A stretch of DNA of 64,000 nt from positions 65,140 to 129,139 of the forward strand of contig NW_019211457.1 of the NCBI RefSeq assembly GCF_002443255.2. Reading direction: 5' to 3'. The translations under genes were made by a program, and so were the position numbers. Shown here piece by piece: positions 25,457-39,098 of the stretch (the stretch's first letter is position 1; each line of letters starts with the position of its first letter). Source of the stretch: Varroa destructor (lineage: Eukaryota; Arthropoda; Arachnida; Mesostigmata; Varroidae). Below the pieces are notes generated by a model that worked only from the letters and a program-made list of their open reading frames with translations, was not told where the DNA came from and made no database searches.

Positions 25457-26083
25457 GTTTGCTACACATCCGGTGGAGGTAAACGATATTCTACCGTCTA
25501 CATTTAGCTGGTTCCCAACAACATCGTTCCCCTGTGTTCCGCAGTGTCTGAAATAGTGCTCAATAATTTAAAAACGAAGACGTGCAAAGAGTCAAAGGCC
25601 AGGTTCGGGACCCCGTGTGCGATCCTTAGGGTCTCTCAATAACTGAAAGGGCATAGGAAGAAAACCACCACGTTATGTCCGGACAGAAAGAAGCTTTACG
25701 AAGAGAACAGCATTCGAAAACATTCTGACCTGTACGGTCCTTTGGATCGCACGTCATAGCTAATGCTCTTCTAATGCATGCTAAGCGTATGAATCACGCG
25801 TTAAGGGGAGCGACATAGCATCGAAGTAACGACAAAACGAGGAGGCTTAAAGACGTTGCTGTGGTACCTGGAAGGGGGCCAGAGTTAAATCTGGATAGGC
25901 TTTGCAGACAACAACCCGAATAAGAAAGGCCGATAGTCCCTTACCAATAACTATTGTCGATACATTGCCGGCTAGAATGCGGGCAAAGCGTTTGATTGTT
26001 GATTCAAAATGGTGCAGTTGTCGATAGAAGCAAGGTTATTGTGCCCCCGTGAGTGGGGAGGTCGGATTATATGCATTGTAATG

Positions 26084-26284
26084 TCATTCTACTAGCTCAC
26101 CAACATTATGCTTAAACGTCCATATATATTGACGTAGCCACCAACATCCACGAACATATGACCTATTAGGATCATATTTGCTTGATGATCGTTTTGTTGG
26201 GAGACGCCGTTCTACGGCCTTCGAAATATACCGGTCACCAACCTGATTAATCAAAACAACTATTTTGTTTTCTAACTTGAACAT
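26084..26284 (-). pseudogene. kelch-repeat relic, minus strand
   Basis: A 66-codon minus frame reads KIVVLINQVGDRYISKAVER at residues 7-26 and continues R-L-P. It lines up with the kelch consensus KIYVIGG..G..YL.SVERYDP with one extra residue before VER. K, I, V, G, Y, V, E, R and P are kept, while the glycine doublet has become I-N. Downstream is KYDPNRS and a WW pair, which could belong to the next blade. No frame-consistent BTB or BACK was seen upstream on this strand. This is the best single-repeat sequence match among the isolated relics. Confidence 0.35.
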
Positions 26285-27690
26285 CTAAAATTTGCCATTT
26301 ATATCCTATCAAATGGAGTTCAAACCCATGAAAAGCTAAAATTCTACCTAGTAGAAATATCCACGCGTAAGATTAGATAGATCCATCAGATTTTTTACAT
26401 ATTTAGCAAACCTTTTGGGTTTGTTGGCTAAGATCGATTCCTGTATGCAGAGTTGCGAGGACGTGACCCGGTCATCGTTGCCCTTAGGGCAAACTACTCT
26501 AACCTACCAAGTTGGCAATTATAATCGGTTTGTTAGAGAAGAAACAACACCGATATAAAGAGTAGAGGTAGTAAGCCAAGGGTTCCATCGGCTGTCCCTA
26601 CTGTAACCTGTATTAAACAGGTCCAACGATTGATGGTAGCGTTTCGTAATAACTGCAACTCGTGCCATACGCAACTGGCGCTTAAATTAGTTGTATAAGT
26701 CATTTCAGGTGATCTAGGCTACAGACCGTGTGTAGAAATCAGTTTTGCAACACTTGTGCTGTCTGTTCATTATAGTGCAACGGTAATGAATAACTACACA
26801 AAATTTACATATACTTTAGGTTCCTAAGGGCGATACCAGATATAAACTTGGAAAATAGAGAGAGGTGGTCTAGGTTCGAAATCGATAACGGCCCAAGTTA
26901 TAAAGACCCGAAGCTTTAATGGGTCGAAGCCCCATACATATGAAAAGTACCTTAGACGCAAAGATTACACTACGGTTAAGCACCAAATCCTTAATATCCC
27001 AAATAAAAAAACAAAATAAAGAACGGCTTTATGATTGATTTTCGAGATGGAGCAGTAGTAATGCCTTTGCCGACCTAAGTGTGAGGTCGGGCGTAATCAC
27101 ACTTCGCTTCACCCTAAAAAGGATCAACTGTCTGAAGCAATGCTGAACGCTTTAACTACCCGACGTACGACTTCGAAACCAGTGGCGCATAGGACCATAT
27201 TTTTCTGCGCTGGGAAAAGCGAGCCATCTGGAGTACCTGAATAGCTAACGGAAGTATCAGACATGAAAAACCGAAGCATTTATTCTCTACTGTTTGTGTT
27301 TATCGAACTATTGTATGTATAAAAAGGAACTGATGGAGCATGAACGCCATGATTGTTCTCTTATTTCCTGGCTAGCACAAGCAACAGTAGCTTTTGCTAG
27401 ATTCATCTAGCTATAGCAAAGCCCATGTAATGCTCTGACGCGTACTATAATAGCAAGAAACAACGAGCGTACATCCGAAGTTTCCATCTCAAGCTCTCCA
27501 ATGAATAATCAGATCTTCTTTCATCGCAATCCGCTACAAATAACTGACAAATATCATTTAGCCAAGCTGTTACTTCAGCTCTCAACGTATGCATCTTCAA
27601 TTGTTGCATTGCGCAGATCTCGTAATACTCCAGCCAGTTCCCTATTCTAGCTCGTCCATACCTTTGTCTGCCTAATCTTCATTGTTTACC
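26285..27690. other. non-coding stretch
   Basis: No gene recognised. At 27070-27104 two mutually exclusive short stems overlap: 7 bp (27070-27076 with 27084-27090) and 8 bp (27077-27084 with 27097-27104). Confidence 0.4.
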
Positions 27691-28154
27691 TGGTGGAAGC
27701 AGCATCGCGCCTTTATGAGGGAATTATAACAACAAGGGAAGGAATTATCGGAGAGACAAACAGACGCAGGGTGTAGCGAGAGAGATCTCGCCTGGTCCAC
27801 TATATTACTAGCTAGTAAATTGGCTAATCAGTGGATCTACCCCTCATTCCACTTCTATGAAAATTAATCCACCCAGACAGGGGCAAGATGAGATACTACC
27901 GCCATCCGAGTCGTAAGCAGGAAGCAGAAAACGCTGTTATACTCATCGGCGACAGAACTGATAATAATAAGCTTGCACAAATGCAATGGAACTACTCGCA
28001 GACAGACACATACAGCCGAGCCCATTATAGTAACCTGGCTAAACAGATAGCTTCCGTTATATGTAATGACGCCTTGCCGACGATGACACAAGCGAGCTTA
28101 TCACGGACCACTGGCCGACATTACCCAGAGATTAATTTATGGTCAGGACGATAA
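27691..28154 (+). pseudogene. KLHL-type fragment: possible BACK tail plus two kelch repeats
   Basis: The frame from ATG 27888 to 28154 (88 codons) has two kelch-spaced blocks without a stop. VILIGD (G21), L29, M32 and TDTY (39-42) sit at the canonical positions of VIGG, L, V and TNTW. Next comes ASVICNDAL, like the V.VLN.KIY strand, then HYPEINLW (W85), 43 residues after Y42; kelch repeats are normally 44-56 residues apart. An SRK string ahead of the first strand recalls the basic linker before KLHL propellers. Just upstream, in another frame (27691-27864), TWWKQHRAFMREL could be the second half of a BACK domain. The glycine doublets are lost, so a functional propeller is unlikely. Confidence 0.38.
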
Positions 28155-29726
28155 CTCTCTGAGTCGTGTGAAATGAGTCTACGGAATCACCCTGCACAGT
28201 GCAGAAAGGTAAACGAATCTGCGTAAAAGGGAAAGTCCTGCTCGATTTCTGATTGGACTAAACAGGGGAGGAGGAGAGCATCATATCGTCCCAAAATATA
28301 TGTAAAAGACGAAAAATGAGAGCTGGTCGTTCATGCTTTTATGACCGTCCTTACACATATCATCATGGTTACGTTGCGAAATTGGAGGCATAGTGAAGTC
28401 GAATATGACGAAGAAGTGACGAAAAGTTAAGATTTCGTATTTCTATAGCGTTTCGGCATGATGATGTGGAACACATTGTAAACGGGAATTCGTACAGGGA
28501 GCAGTACAAAAGAGGGATCTCTACTACTGGGGGTACTGTGTAACAAAATGGCGTACCAATTTAACAGAGGGAAGAAGAAGAAGGTTGCTATCTGCTTGTG
28601 TACCCGAGGCGTTTTTGACGCTTTACGCAAGGCGAGAGGTTATGCAATTTTTCTGAAAGCAATTGCATAGGCTCTATCCATGCTTTCACGGTAAATCCAA
28701 TACTAGCACGTACAAATGATGCCGAACGTGCAACAAGCAAAGGCTACACGAATAGTGTAAGTCCTTACAAACTATAGTGAAGTCATTGTGTCGGATAAGT
28801 CCAGACTTGGAAGGATAGGCTTTGCATAAAGAACCGAAGCTGCGCTTGCCGTTGTTTAGTATATACGACACACACTTTTATGTGTGCCAGACTGTTTCGC
28901 AATAGATATAGAGCGTCAAAATGATAATTTCGAATACTGTGTTAACTAAATAAAATGAATCGGGGCTATTTCAATGAAAACGCAGCACTATCCGTTGCCA
29001 GTTGTTTACCGCATTGCTTATAATGCGACTGAAAAATTGACGGAATCGGGGAAACCATTAGTTATTGATGACCGCTTTATCAAAAACCTTCAAAAGAATT
29101 GGGGAAGTTACTGTTTCGAGTCGAAGCTGAAATGCGGTTGAATGGATGCATCTAGCAGAATATGCCCGTAAACAAACCTCTATTGTCGTCCATTGAAATT
29201 CAGCTGTGTAATACTGTCTCTGTCGTTCGCTCATTGATGACTGTTAAAGGACAAGATCAGGCGGGCTCTAGAGCACGCCTTTCACCGTGTCTGCTTTAAT
29301 GTATGGCAGGATGTGCTATTCAACTGAGTAAAGCCAACACTAAGTCGAGCTGTATCAGATGTGAAAGCATTTCTGAATACATTCCTGGCGCTTTCAACGG
29401 CTGAGAGGCGATCATCACTGGATCACTCAGGCGCATTGGACATCCCGTTGGTCCTGCTAGTCGGAAAGACGATTTACTTTGTTTGGACGAGGTGTTTCGC
29501 CACTCGATGCCGCAGCTAAGAAATAGAAAATTTTGATCATGTTTTGGGACGTAAGCTTTTCTTTGAAGAAGCACATGCGCACACCTTCATTGAATACGAA
29601 ACAGTAGATAGGAACGATTCCCTGTAGTGTTTTAATCGTTATTACGATTATATGGATACTCTTATTGACTGTATTGTTACATGTGAATAAAATCAGTTGC
29701 TTCTACTTTGTAGTGCTAAGCTACAC

Positions 29727-29741
29727 TATAATATATATATA

Positions 29742-29773
<32 letters not shown>
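29727..29773. repeat. TA microsatellite, interrupted
   Basis: TA dinucleotides with two small interruptions (an AA and a C). Confidence 0.93.
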
Positions 29774-29776
<3 letters not shown>

Positions 29777-30956
29777 GCGTTTGTAGTCGATACATCTAAC
29801 ACGTTTATTCATTCAAAAAGCTCTATTCTAAAATTTCATTTGATAAGGCTCTTTTAAGGCTCTCCGTACCACGTTCGACTAATCTCTGACCTGTACGAAT
29901 GTTCCGCATTGAATGCCCGACAGTGTCAATGGTCTATACTGAGACCAAGTCATTCATTTGAGGCTACCCAGCTCCGCCCTCGTCGAGACTGCCTACGTTC
30001 GGGCCAGATGACTGATGAGCCGTTGCCTTGTAGGCAGATACCTCCTACTCGACTTCTGCTGTCACCTGCGGATTTACGTCGGTTCACAAGTAGGGAAATT
30101 TGTCTGTGAATGTCTAGTGAACGTATCGGCGTAGGCAGGAGCGTAGGCGGGTTCTGCTTTTCTCCCGTCGGGTGACAAACGCTCACGCAAGCTTAAATCG
30201 AGTCAATTGAAGCTGCAAATATTTACACGCGGCTAACTCAAACAGGTGAGCGGGCAAAATTTAGCGTCATTTTCAAATCATGATCAACAACTGATGGCGA
30301 AGCTCCATTGGTGTGTGAGTATCTCAATCAACAAAGTAATTATTACCTGCTTGTTGAATAATGATGAACAGGTACAAAAAAAATTAGAAAATTCCCTCTA
30401 ATTAGTTAGAGGCTAGAAGGTAGAAAGCTTTATATGGCTGTAATTTACCCCGTAATCGAGCAGACAATTTGGAGGTCGTGCTTCCTTCATTGTTGGCGTT
30501 CTTTTGTACTTTTCATCACGGCAATGTTAAGGTGGGGCAATTTACGGTAGAGAATACCGTGTCCCGAGTTCCATCTGTGATCAGTATAAACAACGAGACT
30601 GTAACTGAGGCGTAAGAAGTTTTCTTAGCATAAAGCCAAAATCTTATCGAGCTTCGCGACAAGCGAGCTTTCGCGGCAGTCCTACTGGCTTTTATTTCCC
30701 TCGGTAAGTAATTGGTCATACGTAGACGCAAAGGAAGTCTCCATAGACATTCGTTTTTGTATGCTTAGCGCGGCACCGCATAGGTGGATAATAGATACGA
30801 ACACTTCTGTTTTCCAAACCAACATGCTATGGCTTTAGTTTATGATGATTATATCTTTTTGAATTTATTTACTTCTTGCTAACTTCAGTTTTTTCAGCCG
30901 TGCATGTTCAGTGACAACTGCCGAATATTAAATACCTAAACAAATATGGAACGACA

Positions 30957-30979
30957 TTAATAATAATAATAATAATAAA
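30957..30979. repeat. (TAA)n microsatellite
   Basis: About seven TAA units. Confidence 0.9.
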
Positions 30980-31221
30980 TGACACCAACTCGGCTACATA
31001 AAATATCATATTGTTAGAGCATGTTATAATTAACGAGTTTCAAAATTTTAAATAGGAAAATTAGAATTTTTCACCTTAACAGAATTCGTATAACACATCT
31101 GTCTCTTTACCCAGTAACATATATTACCGTTTCGTTATCGGAACAGCTTCTCGTTTTATTTTTTTGACGCCCCATTTTCGCATGCCAGCACGGGCCACCG
31201 TCCAGCGGCCATCGTCACAGC

Positions 31222-31686
31222 GTGGGAACGGCTTCATGGGGACTGCGTGTGTCCTATGAAAAAGGCCACAGTGGTCGGCTCTTCCGCTCCACCGTGGGGT
31301 TCCTTATCGAGTACCATGCTCCTTTGCTCTTGACTTTCGCCACGACGCTATCCCTGGTAGGAGTCTATCTTCGCCGGTTAGTTGTACTACTGTTGTTTCC
31401 GTTACAGGAGTTTTACCGTCTCACTGGCGACTGGCTACGCTTCGTTCCATATCCCTTTATCCGTTATTCGCGTCGACTGTTTTTCGGTCGTTTTGGTTGT
31501 TGGTGTCTGATCGTGGTGCCATGTTTCGCTTTTGCGACAGACCGTGGACCCATATATGTGCCTATCTGTCTGGCAGCTTCGGTTTCCGGATGTTGTGCCC
31601 CGACCCATGCTCCGGAAGGCATACGTTGGCGTGGTGGCTGTTATGCGGCAAAAAGGAACAACGACATCGTTCGTCAGCCTTCGTAA
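31222..31686 (+). pseudogene. longest open frame in the window; kelch-like relic
   Basis: This 154-codon frame opens with GTG, with no ATG at its start, so it may be an exon-like remnant rather than a full protein. Residues 61-71 (LQEFYRLTGDW) and 71-81 (WLRFVPYPFIR) reproduce the kelch turn VE.YD..TG.W..L.PMP..R with exact spacing: T68, G69, W71, P76, P78 and R81. Upstream (residues 35-60) is a hydrophobic run with LVGVY where LVIGG would be expected. Downstream residues have cysteines and no clear second blade. The block is more GC-rich than its surroundings and three plus-strand frames are open over 31532-31686, so base composition could explain part of its length. Membrane segments are an alternative reading of the hydrophobic part. 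Confidence 0.35.
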
Positions 31687-32493
31687 CGGAACAGAGCAGA
31701 CGGCTTCGGGTCAGGCGCTAGCAGTTTGATATCATTGCAGCGTTCGCTCGTGAGGTTCTTTCAATTGACGTGTACGTCGTTGAAACTAGAAGCTCCGAGC
31801 TTTTGTGGGGATGTTAACGCCTCGCTCTATTGTATACTGTTGTGACCCATAGTCATCTGCTAAATGGGTTGTTATTTGGTGTGAAGCACTTATGATATTA
31901 GCAATGTGCTGAGTTATAATACATGTGAACTGCGACTTCTTAAAGGGACGGTTAAGCGCTTTAGCAATTGGATAATAGGAATAATGGATTTTATTTGCTC
32001 TTCGTGTTACAGTCTATTTATGGCATACCGGATGTAAAACTGGATTTACTTCGAAATTGAATAGCACAATACAGATATGAACATTTTTCGCGTATTATCC
32101 ATTGGGTTCACTTGATAAGGTCTTCTTTCAACATATACGGTGTTATTATCTCATTCGAGACGGACGCTGCTGTTACTATGACAACAGAACCGTCGTAGCA
32201 TTACTGTACAGTTCACTCTATTGTAAAGTAACCTATGAAATAGTCGGCTTGAAAGTTGTTCGAGCCGTATTTATAATATGACTCTACAAAGCTTACCCAA
32301 CTGGGAATTTCTGTGTAGCTCGAGAGGAGCGTTCGATCGTCTCGTATGTTCTTCATGTACGGCTTCAAACTCTTTATGGCTTCTAGTGTCTGGCGATGGG
32401 TAAAGAAAAAGATGTTTCCAACATATTGGTAAGAGATTTTCAAAGACAGACAAAGATCTATTTAGAGACAAAGGTTTGAGCAAAGATTTGTTC

Positions 32494-32668
<175 letters not shown>

Positions 32669-35236
32669 TCTTCGTCCTGCGATTTGTTTTCCATAGAAGC
32701 TGAAGCGAAAAAAATCTGTACCTTACGCCCAATGGACTGGTAACAGCTGTTACAAAGGGAAATGGGCGGAGACGGAATTCATGCGGACGAGCGGTTCATC
32801 TAAAGATGACTTCGTTTAGCATAATCAGTAAACTGTTTCGACATTAAATGCAGCGACATATTTTAGCTGCTTTTAGCAGGCAAACGGTGATCGAAAAACA
32901 TGGGATTGTGAAGATCCTTTCTGCAAGATACCCTCTGGAATATATAAGCGTTATGCTTTGGAAGACCAGCTCCATCCATCCCTAAACAAATTTCGACTTC
33001 CTTACTTGGTAATCTCCAAATTAAATAGAGAAGCAAGCGAGGCAGCTTCGGAGCTGCGTGTCAAAGGACGTGGTGCCTGGTGTGAAAGAATTAAGAAATG
33101 ATTAGAGCGAATTGTTGAATCCGGTTGGCTTGTGTTGTTGTACAGTTACCACGTAAACGGTCCGTGTGTATATCTCCTTGAAGACGACACGATACCGTGG
33201 CTGCTAATTATTCCGGCCTGCGTAAGAAATAAGTGAAGCAAAGAAAACAAATAAACGTCAACAATCATCTTTTTTTTTGCGTCTTAGTAATTACATTGAT
33301 CCGAACAAAGCAGGACGTATTAGCGAACTTCCTTCTCGAATAACTGAAATGACGAATCAAAAAATCCGTGCCGCTGCTTGATGAACGCGGTGCTTTGGCC
33401 TTAAAAATAATTACCGTTAATCATTGTTGTTTCAACCGAAGATTGTTTCAGGAATGATCTAAATTAACTGCCTTCCGTGTAATCGGATAAAACAAACGGA
33501 TCCAGTCGATCATTCGTGGCAGCTTGCACGTTGTGAATCGGCGTCCCATGACCATTAATGAGTCAGACTAATAAACCATCACCCAGCGCTCGTAGCCCCT
33601 TGCTAGCTAAGGCCAACCGTCGTACGGAGCCTAGTTAGATGTACTAGCATACTGGTGCTTTGGTGCACTGGAGTAGAACTATATGGAGCGTTTTGGAGCT
33701 TTCATGCAGCTGATAGACGCTGGCTGGTACAGGAAGGGGGACAGATTGGATCGAATTCTGTTCACATATTTTGATAAACAGCTGCAATCTATCGAGTCAG
33801 TGAAGGTAGGCTCATTGGCCGAGTAACCCGGAGTAGGTGCTTCGGCGGATTCGGTCGACCGACGGCGAAGGGTGCACTTGATGACAGAACTATCATAATC
33901 GTTAATGCAGTGGTATTTAGTGCGGAACATAATGTTAACGAACTTCAAATTACCCGAAATTATTCAGAGTTTTCAACAAGCAATAAACTTTATGTATACG
34001 TATCTTATGTGAAGATGTTTTTACATTAATACTTACGCGAGTCACTCGCAGTTGATTTGATCTGCCTCCATATTTGGAGTTCTACGTCCGATATCGTTGT
34101 TAGGCGTATCATCAGGCTCCCAGCACGAAACGAAGTTCCCTATTTTACATTATATTCATGTGGCTAGCGAAAATCTACTCACATCTAGGTAGCCTATTTC
34201 CTCGCTATACTTACTCTAATATGGACGTTATATTTAGAAAATGACGAGAGACCGTATGGTATGCGTTTCTAGTATACTTACTGTGTTATATTGAATGTAA
34301 GCGCCGCCTATGCTTTTGTCTATCTATCTTTGAAAGGCAGGAGGATATCGGAGTTGTATTAGTCAAAAGACATCGATTGATTAGTACTTTTCACATTGGT
34401 TTCAGTTGAAAAAAGAGCGTAACGTAAACAGCTTGTAGCATCATTTTACTATGCAGCCATATACTATTGCATTTTTCACTCAGAAAACTAATTTTTAAGG
34501 TTGGAAAATACGAACTGCACCGTCTGATTATTCAGGAACCATTTTCCATACCATAACTAGTCGGACGGATGTTAGCCTAAAATTTGCATATATTATCTAG
34601 TTTATCTAACGACCCAACTGGTTTGTTCGCGAACATCGATCACATGTACACTCATACATTATGGTAAATTGAACATGTATTTAAAAGTGTTTTTTCTTTT
34701 AAAACTATTAAAATGTAGCAACAAAATGATATCAACGAACTAGCAACTTCCTATCATAATTTTGACAACACAGTATATTACTCTAAAAGTAAAAACGTTT
34801 ACTTCTGTATGTCGAAATAGGATTTTTCAGTGTTCTGCTATCAAGCAGGACTTATCATGCGTCATGATTTGACCATTATTTGGTTAGTAATGAGACTGTC
34901 TGTATAGCGAATTCTGAAGCGATAGCCAATAATAGGTCAGTGGTGGTAAATACGAGATTTGTAGACTTAGCCATAAGCAGTACGGTTAGTTAAGGACGGG
35001 GGCTTTTCTTTGTTTTCGTTCAGTACAACAGTACGGTGTTCTCACGTTTGTGTATAGAGAACTTTGAAGACTGTCGACGCTTAGCTCGCTATGGAATAAC
35101 TTGAATGGGTATGTATCAATCGTTTCGTGTTTTTTTTTTTTGTCTAGAGGTTCTCTGTGGTAGCAGCACATACATACATACGTCTCCTCTCCATCGATAA
35201 AGGATAACAAGAACATACAACAATAAAATACCGCGC

Positions 35237-35255
35237 ATATATATATATATATATA
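35237..35255. repeat. (AT)n microsatellite
   Basis: Pure AT tract of 19 bases. Confidence 0.93.
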
Positions 35256-38200
35256 AGAGTACATCGAAAAACACCAAAAAATAGCTTCTGCAATCCTATA
35301 GCCACCTACATCAGATGGGCAGGTATTCTTGGAGTCATGTGTTCTTACGTAAATCTATGAAAAAAAGTATCTGCATCACTCTTCCCTTGTCTCTAAGGTA
35401 AGGGAGCTACGGCGTCAATCTTTTGCGGCTTTGTAATGCGCGATTAAAATCTACAGCGGTATGTTACGACCCTAGGAAAAAGAGAAAGGGCCCCAGTCAT
35501 CACTGAACTGTGTTAAAAAATACCATGTGCGTGTAAATTTGCTCAAATTTTAATAATCTTATTACACCTGCTTGTTATCAAAGTGTTCAACTTGGAAAGC
35601 TAAACTCACGTTCTGTTTTAAGCGCCAGTCAATGTTCTTAGCTAATGAGTTAGGGCAACCAAAAATCTGAGAAATTAATAACATCAAATAGACGTTCGTT
35701 GACACCTAATGAAATCTGATTGGCCGCCATTTTTAGCCTCTAGGTGTATATGTCTAGCTCTGTACTGTTCTCCGTTGAGCCCAAATAACGTGGTGCCGTT
35801 CTCCTTTCTTCGTTATTGAAATTTTTTGTCCACAGTTCCATAACTGGCTACCACGTTTATGTGCGACAGACAGATAAAGGAAGTCAAGGCCAAGTGAAAA
35901 TCATTGTCTCCTCGGTTATTGTAGTACCTTTTGGTACTTACTCGGGTAAGCCAAGACTGAAAGGCCGCGCTGACTGTTACTGCTGTAATTTTCCTTATCT
36001 ACACGCATCATGGCCAGCAGAAGTTCTGCTACGGAGGTAATGTTGAAGATCCAGTACTCGCCAAATGCCTTTCATATCTTTCGATAAATCACATTCGATG
36101 AGGAACTGTCGAAGACCTGGACACTGCTGCTCAAAGGAAATTGAAAGCACTGAGTTTTGCGTGGTCTTCAAAAGAAGTCGGTTTGCAAAAACTCGGCTAA
36201 ACTGAGTCTGCTCCCGTGGATCTACGCAAATGTGCGGTTGAATAGGATAAAAACTGTTAGCGATTTCGTTTTTTTTTTCTAATCTTCTTTACTATAACGT
36301 GTACATAATCCTTAAAGTTAAACTGCTAGTACTGGTAGAAAATAGGAGTGCTCGAGTTCATGGGGTACGCATCCGACAGTACGGAACTGCACCGCGGTAT
36401 TCTACCGTTTTGGAACGGGATCTATTCAATCACGAAAATCATTATGATACAATTTGTAGACAAATAATGAAAGACTGCGGGTAGAATTGAAGTTTTCTAA
36501 TATATTATATAGTTGCTTTGTGACTTCTAAACCAAACTTAGTACGTAAAAACGTATCTGAGAGACAAAGTGATCTCTACTGTGATAGGATCGGTGACATT
36601 CAAAAACTCCGTAGCACTTTCGTACCATTTTTAATCTCAACACTGGCCTAATTTCTATCTAAGCCCTTATGCAGCGTTAACAGAATAGTTCCAAAATAAT
36701 CCAACCCAGGCGGTTCCTTAATATCGATGTACCCTATTCAAATAGAACTTATTGCTAACGGAACAAGTAATTCACCTTTAGCCATTTACGTTCAAAACTC
36801 CGCCTTGAAAAAGATAGCAATTCAGTTAGAGTCCCATAACATTTCCAATATCCAATTTAGGTGGCCGCGACCCCTAAATTGTAAAATGTGGATAGGTCAA
36901 AGTACCAAACCCCTACGACACTCGCGTTACTAAGTAGAGACTGTAGCCTGAAAAGCAGACGCACAACTGATTACAGATAGGAATAATCAGTTCAACGTTA
37001 AGACGAAGGCGAGACGCTGTAAGTGATAGACAAGAATCGGTCGTGTGGCTTTGTTTATTTAACAGACGGGTAACCAATGCCCTGCCGATGCAGATAGGCA
37101 TAAACCGTGCAGAAACAAGCACAAAGGATTTGAACGGGGCAGGCGGTCAAACAGGCGTGTTTAAATATAAAGTTAAATAATGCTACTTCGTGCTTAGCTG
37201 AGCGAGATAAGGGTACGCTTGATATAGGACACAAATAGACCAGAACATAGCCTGGTCCTGTTTTGATAGTTCAAAGGGCCATTGACCTGATATTGGATTA
37301 TAAAATCGAGCAGGATGTTTGTCCCAGTTGTCGCTCTATTAGGATGCTTTGCGACAGGCCGAATGCGTTAGCGATCTGACCATGAAAAAGAATAATGAAA
37401 AAAAAAACGATAAAAAATAGTATCTGAACCTTTTAGCCTGTTTTCTTGTTTTTAATCGTAATTAATTTTTTAATTAATAATTAATTTACAGATTTGTTGG
37501 TAACGTACTCAAGAGAAAATACTAAAAATTATCCTACTACTTGAGTGACTGAAATTATTGAAATATACAGTTAAAAAGATTGGGAGAAATCAGTATCACT
37601 GTACACTTGCGCTCACTGTTCGTGAGACCTTTAAAAGAAGTTATTCCTTTTGTGAAGAAAAATATTATTTATAATTTGTTATTATTTCCCTTTAAAGTTT
37701 GCATTGGTAATCTTACTTTAATTCTGTCTTACCTCTCACTCTGCCCCGATCATAAGTGATTTCAGGCGACAGACACATACAACGCTAAACCTACCACCAC
37801 CGATCAATTCGACCATTTACTAAATTTTTATACAAATTTAAGTGTTATAACCTCATTTAAACGTTATTATGTGGCCATAAAATTTACGTTTAATTAAAGG
37901 AACAGTAACTTTTTACAAGGACCGGTTATTTTAATGGGTACAGTAAAGGAATGTCTATAGGTTCAATGTTAAGGAATGGATAGCACATTTTTATCGACCC
38001 ACATTTTTTGACCAAAGAAAAATTTGTATTTGCCATGTGGCAGTTAAGATAACATATTGTCCGAGACGCTGGCTTTTCTTAGACTCGTGTTCGTTCTAAA
38101 AGACTATTGCTGTCATGGCATATGCAATGTTTTGTGTTTAGCAATCATCAACCCAATCGTATTGCGCAACACCATATGGTCGTTGAAACAGCCAATGATC

Positions 38201-38372
38201 CCCCTTAGTACAAACCGAACTGTGGGTCTTTTTTAATTTTAATCCACGATCCCATCTCGTCACGTATTTTTAGTTTATCTGCCACACCTAATAACACTTG
38301 ACGATCATGGAGACGTGCTAATCCCGTTTGCTACGTGCCAAGAGTGATTTTAGGTTGAATTGAAAACCGCGT

Positions 38373-38406
<34 letters not shown>

Positions 38407-38409
38407 TGT
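38373..38409. repeat. (TA)n microsatellite
   Basis: TA tract with one C (38381) and a matching G (38408), followed by a short run of CGTACG-type palindromes. Confidence 0.93.
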
Positions 38410-39082
38410 ACGTGCGTACGCCGCGTACGTTTTATTTCTCTTTGTCTTAAACGAATTACGCAGGTTTTACAACCTTAATCGTACTTCTACCATCTTTCGC
38501 TAATATTATTGTGTGAAGAAGTCCTCAGATCCATTTCTTCGGTATAGGATCAGGGACTGGCCTCAACTAGAGGCTCGAGATTACATAGTCTTGCTGGATC
38601 TGTGTTTTTTTCCAATAAGCTTATAAAACGATGTGATTACAAGCATTTGTCGAGGCTGAAATGTCAACCAGCAACGCATGTTTAGCATGGCAATGTATTC
38701 AAATGTGTACGCATTATGCACCTCTACCTTAGTCACGTTGAGTGATCCTTTTGTCATCAAAGGCTCATCGATTCTTGGGTCTTAATTTTTCGCTCCTTTT
38801 GCGGGGGTAACTGATACGGTTAGGCAAGCACATTCTGCATTCGTTGTTGGCGTTCATTAGATTACAGGATTTATAGCGAGCTAACAGTGATAAGACAGAT
38901 CTACTCACTATATTGAAACGACTATGTCCGACAGGAGCTTAGATTGAGGTTGTCATGTTGGCCGAGTCCATGTACCTCACGCCTTCAATGGCTAGCAATA
39001 AAGTCTAATACGACCTTAGAGCCGATGATGTTATCTAACGGTAGCATATAGTGTGCAAACTGTGTTTGACAAATAAGTCACA

Positions 39083-39098
39083 GATGATGATGATGATG
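39083..39098. repeat. (GAT)5 microsatellite
   Basis: Five GAT units. Confidence 0.88.

Larger units (their letters stand above)
24201..26083. other. non-coding stretch rich in simple repeats
   Basis: It holds a (TA)n tract at 24778-24826, a TTA/TTTA tract at about 24995-25025 and an (AT)n tract at 25435-25456. No coding signal recognised. Confidence 0.4.
28155..31221. other. non-coding stretch
   Basis: No family recognised. It contains a 9-bp-arm hairpin (28641-28649 / 28661-28669), a TA tract at 29727-29773 and a TAA tract at 30957-30979. Confidence 0.4.
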
